From NCBI GenBank assembly GCA_020636215.1, contig JACJYG010000010.1, positions 310,001 through 374,000 of the forward strand: DNA of 64,000 nt. The letters run 5' to 3'. The DNA is from Lewinellaceae bacterium (GTDB lineage: Bacteria; Bacteroidota; Bacteroidia; Chitinophagales; Saprospiraceae). Below the pieces are notes generated by a model that saw nothing but the letters and a program-made list of their open reading frames with translations, ran no database searches and was not told where the DNA came from. Each line of letters starts with the position of its first letter. Positions within the stretch are counted from its first letter, which is position 1. Made by a program: the position numbers and the translations under genes. This document shows, piece by piece, positions 35,446 through 44,085 of this stretch.

Positions 35446-36537
35446 TTAATTCTGCTTTCGGGGGCGGATATCCAGTTTCAGGGAAATGATATGGGAAAAG
35501 GTGCTCTGCTCGCTGCCCAGGTCTGTGAAGGCATAATCAATGTGGAGTTTGGAAATCCGTATGCCAACCCCGATACTCGGCCTCATGCGGAGCTGCTCGG
35601 CGCCGTCAAAATCCAACTCCCGCTGGAATTGGCTCAGGCCGGCGCGCAGAGCGATGAACCCCTGGTAGTCTGCTTCCAGCCCGGCAGAAAGGTCTACACT
35701 AAAGGGATTGGCGGAGAGCAGGGTATTGCGCTGGCCATCCGTGGTGATCGTGAAGTCTACTTCCGGCATCAGCCCCACCTTCCCAAATTGAAAGCGGTGG
35801 GCGCCCCCCAGAATAAGCTGGGGTTTGGTTACTTCTACACTATTGATGGGCACCTCATTATTGGTTAAGGCCAACACCTCTTTTTCCCGTTCTGTAAAAC
35901 TAAAGGACCAGGCGTTGAAGGTCGTGGATATGTCCTTGGCCAGCAGGCCGAACCGCCAGTTGCCGGTATAATATTGCAGGCCTGCATCCAACCCAAAACC
36001 CCAGGAGGTGGCGAAAGGGCCGATACGGCGGTGCACTACCTTAACGTTTCCGCCCACCTGAAGCCGGCCCTTCTGCGTTTTGAGCCGTTGGGCGTAGCTA
36101 AGCAGAAAAGCATAATCCGCAGCAGAAAACTCCACGATGTTGTCAAAGTTGATGGTGCCGTCGCTTTCATATAAACTCAGCGTATTGGGGATCTCGTCGA
36201 TGCCGAAACGAATAAGAGATAAAGCCAGGCGACGGTCGCGATTGGCCAGTGGTAAGGTAAGCCCCAGGTAATCAAATTTCCCTACCCCCCCAAACCATTC
36301 AGAGTGCATAGCTCCAATCTGAAGGCCTTCGAGATCCGAAAGGTTGGCCAGGCCCGCCGGGTTCCATACTCCGGCTGTCACATCGTCAATGCCGGCTACT
36401 ACTGCATTGCCCATGCCCTGCGCGCGGGCGCCAACGCCGATGGACAGAAATTCGTTGCTGTATTTTTGCGCCTCGGCCGCGCCAGAAATTAGTAAGAACA
36501 GGACTATTGAAAAAAGGAAGTGTAATGATTGCTTCAT
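35446..36537 (-). CDS. PorV/PorQ-family outer-membrane protein
   Basis: The 363-residue protein starts at ATG 36537 (MKQSLHFLFSIVLFLLISGAAEAQ, signal peptide); the frame to 36684 adds 49 unrelated residues. The mature N-terminus (KYSNEFLSIGVGARAQGMGNAVVAGIDDVTAGVWNPAGLA) is the hallmark of the FadL-like PorV/PorQ family, followed by an alternating beta-barrel and a C-terminal aromatic/hydrophobic strand. PorV acts as a shuttle for T9SS cargo and PorQ in cargo attachment; this one may be a paralogue, not the main PorV. It lies 160 bases downstream of a T9SS cargo gene on the same strand. Confidence 0.87.
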   Translation of the reverse strand: MKQSLHFLFSIVLFLLISGAAEAQKYSNEFLSIGVGARAQGMGNAVVAGIDDVTAGVWNPAGLANLSDLEGLQIGAMHSEWFGGVGKFDYLGLTLPLANRDRRLALSLIRFGIDEIPNTLSLYESDGTINFDNIVEFSAADYAFLLSYAQRLKTQKGRLQVGGNVKVVHRRIGPFATSWGFGLDAGLQYYTGNWRFGLLAKDISTTFNAWSFSFTEREKEVLALTNNEVPINSVEVTKPQLILGGAHRFQFGKVGLMPEVDFTITTDGQRNTLLSANPFSVDLSAGLEADYQGFIALRAGLSQFQRELDFDGAEQLRMRPSIGVGIRISKLHIDYAFTDLGSEQSTFSHIISLKLDIRPRKQN

Positions 36538-36654
36538 GCCTGGGTAACTGATTTTTTCTAAATCTATAATCAAACGCAAGTATAGGTTTTTAAGTGTGGA
36601 CAACAACAGTGCTAACACTTTTTGTCCGCAAACTTCCAGTAACCTGCCTACATC

Positions 36655-36682
36655 GTACCCGCCCACTGCCGCATCCGGGTAC
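36655..36682. terminator. Hairpin after the CRTAC1 gene
   Basis: GTACCCG (36655-36661) pairs with CGGGTAC (36676-36682) across a 14-base loop, 16 bases past the CRTAC1 stop. There is no clean T-tract, so its termination role is tentative. Confidence 0.35.
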
Positions 36683-36697
36683 ACCGAGTAAAGGCTC

Positions 36698-38413
36698 CTA
36701 CCTTGAATACACTACCCGCACCACCTTTTTACCCCGGGAGGTAATGGCCTGGCAGAGGTATACCCCCGCCGGTATGGCCCCCGGCGCCCATTCGAAGGTA
36801 TGGCTTCCGGCGCCGAAGCGCCCCTGTGCCAGCCGGGCAACTTCCCGGCCGTTGATGTCAGTGGCTGTCAATTGTATAACATCGTTTTCTGGCAGTTCGA
36901 GTTGGAAATGAAGAACATCCGTGAAAGGGGAGGGGAATACAGCTAAGCTGGGTTCCGCTGATTTCTGCGGATCGGATTGGTTCACGACCATGCCTTCTCC
37001 TTCCGTGATGCGGTAGGTGCGATTCACTTCCAGTTCGGTGAATACTTCCACCAGCCCGTTAGGCCAACGGACTTCCAGGGCGTCAATTAGCGTGGACTGC
37101 CCCAGGCCGAAGTGCAGGGTGAAACTATTCTGGGTGGCGTAACCGCTGCCGGCGCACAATTCGTCAATATGGCTTTTGCCATTTGCTGTTACGCGCACCC
37201 GTGCACCGATGGCGGCGCGGTTGGAGGTGGTGCCTGTCAGCTTGATTTTTACCCAATTATTGCCTGTGTTGGTTTGGTTGAGGAAAAGCTGGTTTCCGTC
37301 ATTTCCGCTGTTCGCCTGAAACAGGTCGATGCGCCCATCACTGTTGAGGTCGGCGCCACCAGCCCCATAACCGCCATACATGCTGGCCAGCGGAGAATTT
37401 TGGCTCACGGCTTCGAAAGTTAGGTTGCCACGGTTGCGATAGAGGATATTAGGGTCTGGGGAGTAATAGCTGTCATTGCTCATGTAAATATCCTGCCAGC
37501 CGTCGTTGTCGTAATCCAACCAAACCGTGCCCCAACCCATGCCCGTGTCGCCTACTCCTGCCATGGCGGTGATCTCAGTGAAGGCGCCATTTCCATTGTT
37601 CAGTAGTAAGGCGTTGGAGTAGAGATTGGTGATGTACAGGTCCAGGAAACCATCGTTGTTGAGGTCTCCGAAATCAACCCCCATGCCCTGTCCGGCATAA
37701 TCGGCATTGGCAGCCGCAGAAACATTGGTGAAATGTCCACTCCCGTCATTCTGATAAAGGATGTAGGGCTGGTTGGCGTCATGGGTGAGATAGAGGTCGA
37801 GGTCTCCGTCGTTGTCATAATCGAAGAAGAGGGATCCCATGGCAACCCCGAGGTCCTGAGCGCCGGCTTCTTCGACAATATTGGTGAAGGTATTGTTTCC
37901 ATTATTATGGTACAGATAGTTGGGGTCGGAAAGATTGGCCACATACAAGTCAATAAAGCCGTCCTGGTCTACATCTCCGAACAATACGGCGCGGGTTCGG
38001 TAGCTGCTGTTGACTCCTGCGCTGGCGCTGATGTCGGTGAATGTTCCATTGCCATTGTTTCGGTACAGGATGTTAGGTTCATCCCGGTTGCCAAGATAGA
38101 GGTCGAGGTCGCCATCGTTATCGATGTCTCCCCATACGCTCATGGTGGTTGTTCCCTGATGGGCAACCCCGGCCTGAGCCGCTACATCCACAAACTGGCC
38201 GTTCCCGGTTGCGCGGTACAACAGGTTGGGTAAGGTGTGCCGGGAAATATAAATGTCTTCCAGCCCATCGTTGTCGAAGTCGCCGAACGCGACGCCGTAA
38301 TTTTTACCCGAATTGTTGATGCCGGCCTGGGCGGAGGCATCCAGGAAGCTGGCTTGGCTGAAAACGGCGCCTGCCGTTACCAGGAAGCTAATAATGAAAA
38401 GTAGTTTTTTCAT
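36698..38413 (-). CDS. CRTAC1-type VCBS/FG-GAP repeat protein with ASPIC and T9SS domains
   Basis: The 571-residue protein has a signal peptide (MKKLLFIISFLVTAGAVFSQ). At least seven calcium-binding DxDxDG-type repeats (FDNDGLEDI, IDNDGDLDL, VDQDGFIDL, YDNDGDLDL, LNNDGFLDL, YDNDGWQDI, LNSDGRIDL) form a beta-propeller over residues 40-370. An ASPIC/UnbV domain follows (DALEVRWPNGLVEVF and NRTYRI). The last 80 residues are a type-A T9SS domain (VFPSPFTDVLHFQL, IPAGVYLCQ, KKVVRVVYSR). It is expected at the cell surface as an adhesion or scaffold protein. A PorV/PorQ-like gene follows downstream. TAAATTTA at 38433-38440 may be its -7 element. Confidence 0.93.
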   Translation of the reverse strand: MKKLLFIISFLVTAGAVFSQASFLDASAQAGINNSGKNYGVAFGDFDNDGLEDIYISRHTLPNLLYRATGNGQFVDVAAQAGVAHQGTTTMSVWGDIDNDGDLDLYLGNRDEPNILYRNNGNGTFTDISASAGVNSSYRTRAVLFGDVDQDGFIDLYVANLSDPNYLYHNNGNNTFTNIVEEAGAQDLGVAMGSLFFDYDNDGDLDLYLTHDANQPYILYQNDGSGHFTNVSAAANADYAGQGMGVDFGDLNNDGFLDLYITNLYSNALLLNNGNGAFTEITAMAGVGDTGMGWGTVWLDYDNDGWQDIYMSNDSYYSPDPNILYRNRGNLTFEAVSQNSPLASMYGGYGAGGADLNSDGRIDLFQANSGNDGNQLFLNQTNTGNNWVKIKLTGTTSNRAAIGARVRVTANGKSHIDELCAGSGYATQNSFTLHFGLGQSTLIDALEVRWPNGLVEVFTELEVNRTYRITEGEGMVVNQSDPQKSAEPSLAVFPSPFTDVLHFQLELPENDVIQLTATDINGREVARLAQGRFGAGSHTFEWAPGAIPAGVYLCQAITSRGKKVVRVVYSR

Positions 38414-38455
38414 ATACGGTGGTTTTCAGGTGTAAATTTATGAGAAATGCACAAC

Positions 38456-39439
38456 TTATAGCTCCTCCTCAATTTCCTCTTTCAAATCCCGGTTGATGGC
38501 AATGCTTGCATTCAACTCAAAACCGACCAGCAAAATGAGGGAAATAATCTGTATCCATAGCATGAGGACGATGATGGCGCCAATGGAGCCATACAACTCA
38601 TTATAGGTGCTGAATTCATTGACATAAAAAGAAAATACGAGGGAAGACAGAATGCAGAGTATCGTAGCCAGCGTGGCGCCCGGCGAAAAGATCTTGAAGC
38701 GCTTGATGGTTGATGCACCATAGCGGTATATAATGGCTATGCCGAAATAGAAGAGCATGATAATTGCTACCCATCGGAGGAACTGCAGTGTTATCTCGGT
38801 GAATTGGTCGAGCTGGACCAATCCAAAGAGCAGGTTGAACAGGAATTCTCCCAGGATAATAAGGATGACAGCCGCGATCACCAGCACGCCCATCTGGAAG
38901 GTAAGTACGATAGCAATCAATCGTTTTCGGAATTCTCCGCGTTGCCGGAAGGTCTTTTTGTAGGATTTCTCAAAGCCCTGCATCAGCGCTAACATCCCAT
39001 TGGAAGCAAAGAAAACGGCGAGAATAAAACCAAAGGAAAGCAGGTCGAAGCGCGGGTTATTGGTAATGTCGTCAACAAAGGAAAACAGGCGCTCTCCCGC
39101 TACACCCGGCATGATGCGCTGAATTTCACTGCGAAGGTAAAGGTCAAAATTTTCTCCTTCCGGCAAGTATTGGATGAACATGCGCTTAAAAAGAGGAATG
39201 AGCGTAAAAAACGCCATCAAGGATGGAAAGAGAGACAGGAAGTAGTTGAAGGCAATAGAGTTGGCCCTGGTAAAGAGGTCGTAACGCTTGGATTCGTGGT
39301 AAAGGAAGACCGCTACGTCATAAATAGGGACTTTGAAAAAGCCAGGCAGGGAATGATTTTGAGACCATTCGATGGTGCGGTTGACCAGGGGATGGTTGAC
39401 GAAAAAATCTGTGATCGATTGAAGGTTAAACTTTTTCAA
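38456..39439 (-). CDS. YihY/BrkB-family inner-membrane protein
   Basis: The 327-residue protein carries six hydrophobic segments and the YihY core: RANSIAFNYFLSLFPSLMAFFTLIP, the middle FASNGMLALMQGFEKSYKK, and SFYVNEFSTYNELYGSIGAIIVLMLWIQIISLILLVGFELNASI. YihY proteins were once called ribonuclease BN, but they are membrane proteins, possibly transporters, of unresolved function. The first 14 bases overlap the end of the thioesterase gene, so it is translated as part of the upstream run. Confidence 0.88.
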   Translation of the reverse strand: MKKFNLQSITDFFVNHPLVNRTIEWSQNHSLPGFFKVPIYDVAVFLYHESKRYDLFTRANSIAFNYFLSLFPSLMAFFTLIPLFKRMFIQYLPEGENFDLYLRSEIQRIMPGVAGERLFSFVDDITNNPRFDLLSFGFILAVFFASNGMLALMQGFEKSYKKTFRQRGEFRKRLIAIVLTFQMGVLVIAAVILIILGEFLFNLLFGLVQLDQFTEITLQFLRWVAIIMLFYFGIAIIYRYGASTIKRFKIFSPGATLATILCILSSLVFSFYVNEFSTYNELYGSIGAIIVLMLWIQIISLILLVGFELNASIAINRDLKEEIEEEL

Positions 39440-39842
39440 AATACGGCCTGAGTTTTTCAGTCAGAAAATCAGGTGCTGCAATTGTCTGCTTGGAAATCGC
39501 ATTAACAAAACAAAGTTTTACAGTCCCGCCATTGATCAGCTTATCCGCTTCATTGAACAATTCCATATGGAAAACGATGAATTGCTCCGGCATTTTTCGC
39601 AAGCTTGTCCTTATCCGGATCAGCTCATCGTAGTAGGCCGGACGGACAAAACGGGTTTGCATGGAAACGACTGGCATGAGGATGCGATGGTCGAATTCCA
39701 TCTCCCGGTAAGTCAAGCCTAAAGAACGCAACATTTCTACCCGGCCGATCTCGTAATATTGGGCGTAGTTGCCGTAGTAAAGGTAGCCCATCTGGTCTGT
39801 TTCTCCGTATCGGACCCGCTTTTGTACTTCGTGCGCATACAT
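39426..39842 (-). CDS. Acyl-CoA thioesterase, YbgC/4HBT hotdog family
   Basis: The 138-residue protein is a single hotdog domain of normal length. The active-site helix RYGETDQMGYLYYGNYAQYYEIGRVEMLRSLG (about residues 12-44) includes the aspartate of the 4HBT/YbgC signature. It should hydrolyse short or aromatic acyl-CoA or acyl-ACP thioesters in the cytoplasm. It overlaps the YihY gene by 14 bases and starts 18 bases after the arginine deiminase gene. Confidence 0.9.
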   Translation of the reverse strand: MYAHEVQKRVRYGETDQMGYLYYGNYAQYYEIGRVEMLRSLGLTYREMEFDHRILMPVVSMQTRFVRPAYYDELIRIRTSLRKMPEQFIVFHMELFNEADKLINGGTVKLCFVNAISKQTIAAPDFLTEKLRPYFEKV

Positions 39843-39860
39843 AACTTCGGTTCGATGGTT

Positions 39861-41123
39861 TTACTTGGCCCGTTCTATCGGGCAGGTCATACAATGGGAA
39901 CCGCCTCTGGCCCTTGACAGTTCGTTGGATGGCAACATGATAATGGTGTCCTGTATCTCGCTTGGCTTGAGAATGCCGTCCTTGAAAGCGATCAGCAATT
40001 CGCGGGCGTGGACTACCCGGTATCCGGCTTTGGAGAAAGCTTCCTCGGTCTTGGGGTTGCGGTCGTAGGTGAGGGCTACCCCCGGTTTGATGGCCACGAG
40101 GTTGCAGCCGTCTGTCCACTGTTCTCTTTCCTGATACGGGGACTCTCCGCCGCCACTGAGAATGAATTCCATATTGGGGTTGATTTCCCTGCGGATGAAA
40201 TCCTGGACGGTGGGGTACTGGCGTTGCATACCGCCTTTACTGAAGACTTCCACATAGGAACCCAGTCCGTCCAGTACGATTGGCTTGTAGGCCACAATAT
40301 GGTTGTGGTTGATCTGGGTGAAAACCGTATCAATATGCATAAAACTACGGTCATTGGGAATGTTGACCTGGACGACGTTCTTGATCACTCCTTTGCGCAA
40401 CAGCACATCTTTCAATGACTTGATGGCGTAGGATGTTGTGCGTTCACTGCATCCAATGAGCAGGTAATCTTCATTGAGGATCATTACGTCTCCTCCTTCA
40501 ATGGAAACCATCTCTCCGCGTTTCGACGGCGGGAACTCATCCACCCGGTTGAGGTTGATGATCCGGCCTTCGTCTCGCAATTTGCGGAAAATAGGGTGCG
40601 CCCAGACGATGAAGCGGGTCAGGAAGTTTTCCCGAAAACGGGCTACCTTGGCTGGTTTGGTAATGATAACGTGATCATTTACGGTGACAGCTATATCCCG
40701 GGTGAAAATAAAATTCGGGATGGGATCGAACAGGAAATGGTCCTCTGCGGCGTAATAACCGGTGATGAGTACTTTGGTGAGCTCGTCGTTGGGAAGGCCG
40801 AGCAGGAGCTCTTTGTAGGTGCTTGGCAATTCTTCGTAATCAACGATCTTTCCCACCATTTCCAACTTGCTTTCGTCATCGAAAGCAAGGGCTTCCTGTA
40901 ACAGCTCAGCAGTTTCCAGCACGTTGTCTTTACCGAGGAAAGCCCGCAGGGTATCGGTAAAAACATCATGCTCTTCCTGCATTTTGGGCAGGTAGACAAT
41001 ATCGTCAAAAAGCAGTTCTTCAGAGCGCTTGGGGGAAATCCTGGATATACCCTCATCCGGGCGATGGATGATGACGCGCCGCAACTGGCCGATCTCGGAA
41101 GAAACATTTACTTTATTGGCCAT
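39861..41123 (-). CDS. arcA: Arginine deiminase family protein
   Basis: The 420-residue protein has the amidinotransferase fold with ADI-specific blocks: EIGQLRRVIIHRPDEG at the start, FTRDIAV near residue 147, SIEGGDVMILN (substrate aspartate), FMHIDTVFT (catalytic histidine), EREQWTDGCNLVAIKPG and a terminal RGGSHCMTCP, where Cys411 is the expected nucleophile. The reaction is arginine to citrulline and ammonia. There is no ornithine carbamoyltransferase or carbamate kinase next to it, so it is not a classical arc operon; a related hydrolase activity is possible. It lies 33 bases after the FAD oxidoreductase gene. Confidence 0.88.
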   Translation of the reverse strand: MANKVNVSSEIGQLRRVIIHRPDEGISRISPKRSEELLFDDIVYLPKMQEEHDVFTDTLRAFLGKDNVLETAELLQEALAFDDESKLEMVGKIVDYEELPSTYKELLLGLPNDELTKVLITGYYAAEDHFLFDPIPNFIFTRDIAVTVNDHVIITKPAKVARFRENFLTRFIVWAHPIFRKLRDEGRIINLNRVDEFPPSKRGEMVSIEGGDVMILNEDYLLIGCSERTTSYAIKSLKDVLLRKGVIKNVVQVNIPNDRSFMHIDTVFTQINHNHIVAYKPIVLDGLGSYVEVFSKGGMQRQYPTVQDFIRREINPNMEFILSGGGESPYQEREQWTDGCNLVAIKPGVALTYDRNPKTEEAFSKAGYRVVHARELLIAFKDGILKPSEIQDTIIMLPSNELSRARGGSHCMTCPIERAK

Positions 41124-41156
41124 ATAAATTTAGGGCTTTATTGAAATAGGGCTGTT

Positions 41157-42305
41157 TTAAAACTCCACCACTTTTTCAATTTCATAAATGGAGTTGATCT
41201 TTCCGGCAAATATGCAATAAAATCGTGGATTTTCATTGAGGATGGAGATCTCCGTAGGCCTTCCATCGTCAATGTAATTCGCCTTCAGCTTGGATTTGAT
41301 CGTAAACATTGAAGTAAAATACTGGAACTGAACTGATTCATTGAAATAGTGCCGGATCTGCCCCAGCATCTTCCGATAATTGGATGGAGGCCGGGCCGGG
41401 CAGGCGTTGCAGATTGCCGGGAAATCAGGCCGGCAATCGGGATTAAGGGCCTGGCAATCGAAATGGGGCAGATTGTCATAAGATACTTTGTGATGAGTAT
41501 AAGCCACCGAAGACAAGGATAGCAATCCCGACAAACCGTATGGCATGATCGACCCAAACTGGCCGTCCATTACGGTCAGGCCGATGTCCTGAACCTGAGG
41601 AGAACTTAAAAAGGCCATCTCAGAAATTTCGTGCATGAGGTCAATGTCAGCCAGGCCAAACAAGCGGTTTACGCCATTGCTGCCGGCATAGGTGGCGTTG
41701 ATTACCTGCCCGGCGATGATTTCCTGCCGCTCCCCTTGGCCCAATTCTTCCAGCACTACACGCCATACTTCACCGCTGGCCTGGGCTTCCACAATGCGCG
41801 AATACATCCTGACGTCGATCTGGCCTTTCGCTTCTGCTAATTGTTGCCGGTAATAGTCGGCAATAAGGTAAGGGTCAAAAGTGAATTCTGTTGTTCTGTA
41901 AAGGGCTTCCAGCCGGTGATAATTGAACAGGGGGTGCGATAGTACCGGCTCACAACGGATGTGAATAAACTCACAAAAACGCTCAAACTGCTGGCTATCG
42001 GTAAATGAGCCAAACTTATCTATCGCGTAGTATTTCTCGAACTGGAAGTTGATAAACTGCTGATGGTCAGAAGTGAATCGAGCTTTGTTGTCGTTCGACA
42101 TCAAGGCTGTAGCGACGCTACGAGGATAGTGATAGCCACTGTGCAGGCGCGCCTGATTGACAATGGATGCCTTTTTTAATAAGGCCCGCTCTTTCTCCAC
42201 CAGGCAAATTCGTTGACCTTTTTTCGCCAGATAGAGTGCTGCATAGATGCCGAAGATGCCACCTCCCACAATCAGAAAATCATATGCTTCCCGCTTGCTA
42301 CTCAT
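41157..42305 (-). CDS. FAD-dependent oxidoreductase (DAO-like) with a four-cysteine insert
   Basis: The 382-residue protein has an N-terminal FAD dinucleotide-binding fold (FLIVGGGIFGIYAALYLAKKG, residues 10-30; CLVEKE) and the NQARLHSGYHYPRS stretch of the glycine/D-amino-acid or hydroxyglutarate oxidase group. Near residues 284-302 there is a Cys-x6-Cys-x7-Cys-x2-Cys insert (C284, C291, C299, C302), which could bind a metal or iron-sulfur cluster (inference). The substrate is unknown. Its ATG directly follows the TGA of the aldo/keto reductase gene with no gap. Confidence 0.82.
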   Translation of the reverse strand: MSSKREAYDFLIVGGGIFGIYAALYLAKKGQRICLVEKERALLKKASIVNQARLHSGYHYPRSVATALMSNDNKARFTSDHQQFINFQFEKYYAIDKFGSFTDSQQFERFCEFIHIRCEPVLSHPLFNYHRLEALYRTTEFTFDPYLIADYYRQQLAEAKGQIDVRMYSRIVEAQASGEVWRVVLEELGQGERQEIIAGQVINATYAGSNGVNRLFGLADIDLMHEISEMAFLSSPQVQDIGLTVMDGQFGSIMPYGLSGLLSLSSVAYTHHKVSYDNLPHFDCQALNPDCRPDFPAICNACPARPPSNYRKMLGQIRHYFNESVQFQYFTSMFTIKSKLKANYIDDGRPTEISILNENPRFYCIFAGKINSIYEIEKVVEF

Positions 42306-43238
42306 TCAGGGGGTGAATTTATTTTTTAAACTGTTCAGGCTTTGATACAAATCCAGGTAACCGTATGTGGAAAGAGCTCGGTAAAAACCAATGCTTTCTG
42401 CTAGCTGGCTTACCCGGGAAGCGCCCAGTAATATCCCTTCTACATCAGGGCTATGGAAGGCAAAGGCCATCCCGCAATGGTTAAAGTTGGAAACGGCCGG
42501 CCGGCCTTTTATTTGGTTGGCCTGCCCGAGTATGGCTCGCAGTGGCGCCGCAATCGGGTGCTCTTCCTCCGTGTTGCCTCCCCGGGCTTTCAAAGAACTG
42601 CTTTCATTGTAAGCTTTCGGGTCCAGTTTGATGCCTCCGGCATTGATGCCGTAGGGGATAAAGCCGGCGCGGCCATGAAGGCTTTCGTATCGCGGATAAT
42701 CCGAATACAAGACATTGTGTTTGATCTGAATCCGGAATTTCAGGCCAATAGCTTCATTGATCCGGGCGTATATCTCCGGGTGCTTTATTCCGGAAAGCCC
42801 GGCCCTGAGCCCGGCTTCTTGTGCAATTTTCAGGGCTTCGAGGCTTTCTCTGATCTCGTTTTCCTCCGAGCGGTTGTCCCAATGGATCATCAGGGTATCC
42901 AGGTTTGGGCCGAACAGGTTCCCATATTCGTCCAGCAATATCAGCAGAAAACTTTTGGACAGGTTGTTTTCCGGTGTCCGCAGGTTGTTGATGCTGCCCA
43001 CCTTCATCATTACCTTCAGGTCTTGTATGTTGTTTACCTGTATCCATTCCTGAAGGATAGCTTCCGCCTTTCGGAAATCCTCCGGTTTTTTGTTGATGGG
43101 GTAATTGGTTGCACTGTCCACTTCCCGAAAGCCTTCCTGGTAGAAATGGTCCAGCAAATCAAAGCAGGTGGGCGGAGATATTGTCCATCCCCACATTGCG
43201 GTTCCAAGGACAAGGGTAGGAGCATGCGGTTCGTTCAT
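42306..43238 (-). CDS. Aldo/keto reductase family protein
   Basis: The 310-residue TIM-barrel protein has the four AKR catalytic positions: Asp and Tyr in REVDSATNYP, Lys in VMMKVGS and His in DTLMIHWDN. The C-terminal nucleotide-binding piece GILLGASRVSQLAE is also typical. It should reduce or oxidise a carbonyl/alcohol with NAD(P)H. Its start codon overlaps the stop of the GT2 gene in an ATGA, and its TGA abuts the next ATG, so three genes are translationally coupled. The true substrate is probably set by these partners. Confidence 0.85.
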   Translation of the reverse strand: MNEPHAPTLVLGTAMWGWTISPPTCFDLLDHFYQEGFREVDSATNYPINKKPEDFRKAEAILQEWIQVNNIQDLKVMMKVGSINNLRTPENNLSKSFLLILLDEYGNLFGPNLDTLMIHWDNRSEENEIRESLEALKIAQEAGLRAGLSGIKHPEIYARINEAIGLKFRIQIKHNVLYSDYPRYESLHGRAGFIPYGINAGGIKLDPKAYNESSSLKARGGNTEEEHPIAAPLRAILGQANQIKGRPAVSNFNHCGMAFAFHSPDVEGILLGASRVSQLAESIGFYRALSTYGYLDLYQSLNSLKNKFTP

Positions 43239-43954
43239 CGCTTCTTCTTTTTCAACTCACGCATCGATTGAATATACCGTTTAGCCAGAGGAATGATCTC
43301 TACACGGCTGCTACTCACATCGTCGGTCCATTTCACGGGAAGCTCGAAAATTTTCAGCCCCAGCCATTCAGCGGTGGTCAGTAGTTCGGTAGAAAAAAAC
43401 CAGCCATTGTTTTGAGCGCCGGCTTCATAAAGTATGGGATAAAGCTCCCGGCGCAGGAATTTGAAGCCACACATGCCATCCGAAAAACGGACGCCCAGGT
43501 AGAGTTTCAGGAGCAGGTTGAAAATCCGGGAGGCGACTTCCCGTTTGAAGGGGCGGTTGATGACCCGTGCCTTTGGATGCAGCCGGCTGCCGTAAACGAT
43601 ATCATAGCCTTGATTGGCCAAGGCATCGTATGCCTCCAGGAAATGAGGCAGGTCGGTGGCCAGGTCGAGGTCCATGTACCCGACAATATCAGCCTGTGAT
43701 TGGCCCCAGGAGGTTTTCAATGCCAGCCCAACGCCCTTCTCCGGAACTCTGACGAAAGTGATCTCAGGAAGGCTTTTTGAGAGCGCCTGGGCAATCTCCA
43801 GGGTGCGGTCGGTAGAGCCGTTATCCGCAATGACGATCCGCCATTGGCCATTCACCGGAAAATGTTCCATTAGAAACTGGTGGAGGATGCGGACGTTTCG
43901 GTCCAGCGTTGCTTCTTCGTTCAGTACAGGGATGGTTACGTCAAAGGTCATCAT
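43235..43954 (-). CDS. Family 2 glycosyltransferase, polyprenyl-phosphate type
   Basis: The 239-residue protein starts at ATG 43954 (MMTFDVTIPVLNEEATLD); the longer frame to 43978 adds eight residues. GT-A fold motifs are PVLNEEATLD, IVIADNGSTDRTLEIA, VGYMDLDLATDLPHF (DxD-like metal site) and SDGMCGFKFLRRELYPIL, which is the DPM1/ALG5-like signature of polyprenyl-phosphate glycosyltransferases. It likely makes a polyprenyl-phosphate sugar at the inner membrane. It heads a run of six minus-strand genes down to 38456; the first three overlap or abut. Confidence 0.88.
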   Translation of the reverse strand: MMTFDVTIPVLNEEATLDRNVRILHQFLMEHFPVNGQWRIVIADNGSTDRTLEIAQALSKSLPEITFVRVPEKGVGLALKTSWGQSQADIVGYMDLDLATDLPHFLEAYDALANQGYDIVYGSRLHPKARVINRPFKREVASRIFNLLLKLYLGVRFSDGMCGFKFLRRELYPILYEAGAQNNGWFFSTELLTTAEWLGLKIFELPVKWTDDVSSSRVEIIPLAKRYIQSMRELKKKKR

Positions 43955-44027
43955 GAAGCCCGTTCTTTCTGCGCCCAAGATAATAGGTTTTGGGCTAGTT
44001 TCTGTGTTTTTGAGGAGGCCTTGTACA

Positions 44028-44056
44028 TTGCCTATCGTTAGAAACTATTACATTTG
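44028..44056 (+). promoter_or_regulatory. Promoter of the coiled-coil pair (TTG, 18-base spacer, TACATTTG)
   Basis: TTG (44028-44030), an 18-base spacer and TACATTTG (44049-44056) match the Bacteroidota -33/-7 pattern. The predicted transcript starts about 20 bases before ATG 44086. Confidence 0.6.
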
Positions 44057-44085
44057 TTGTGACATTCTATTGAAAAGGAGTGCTT

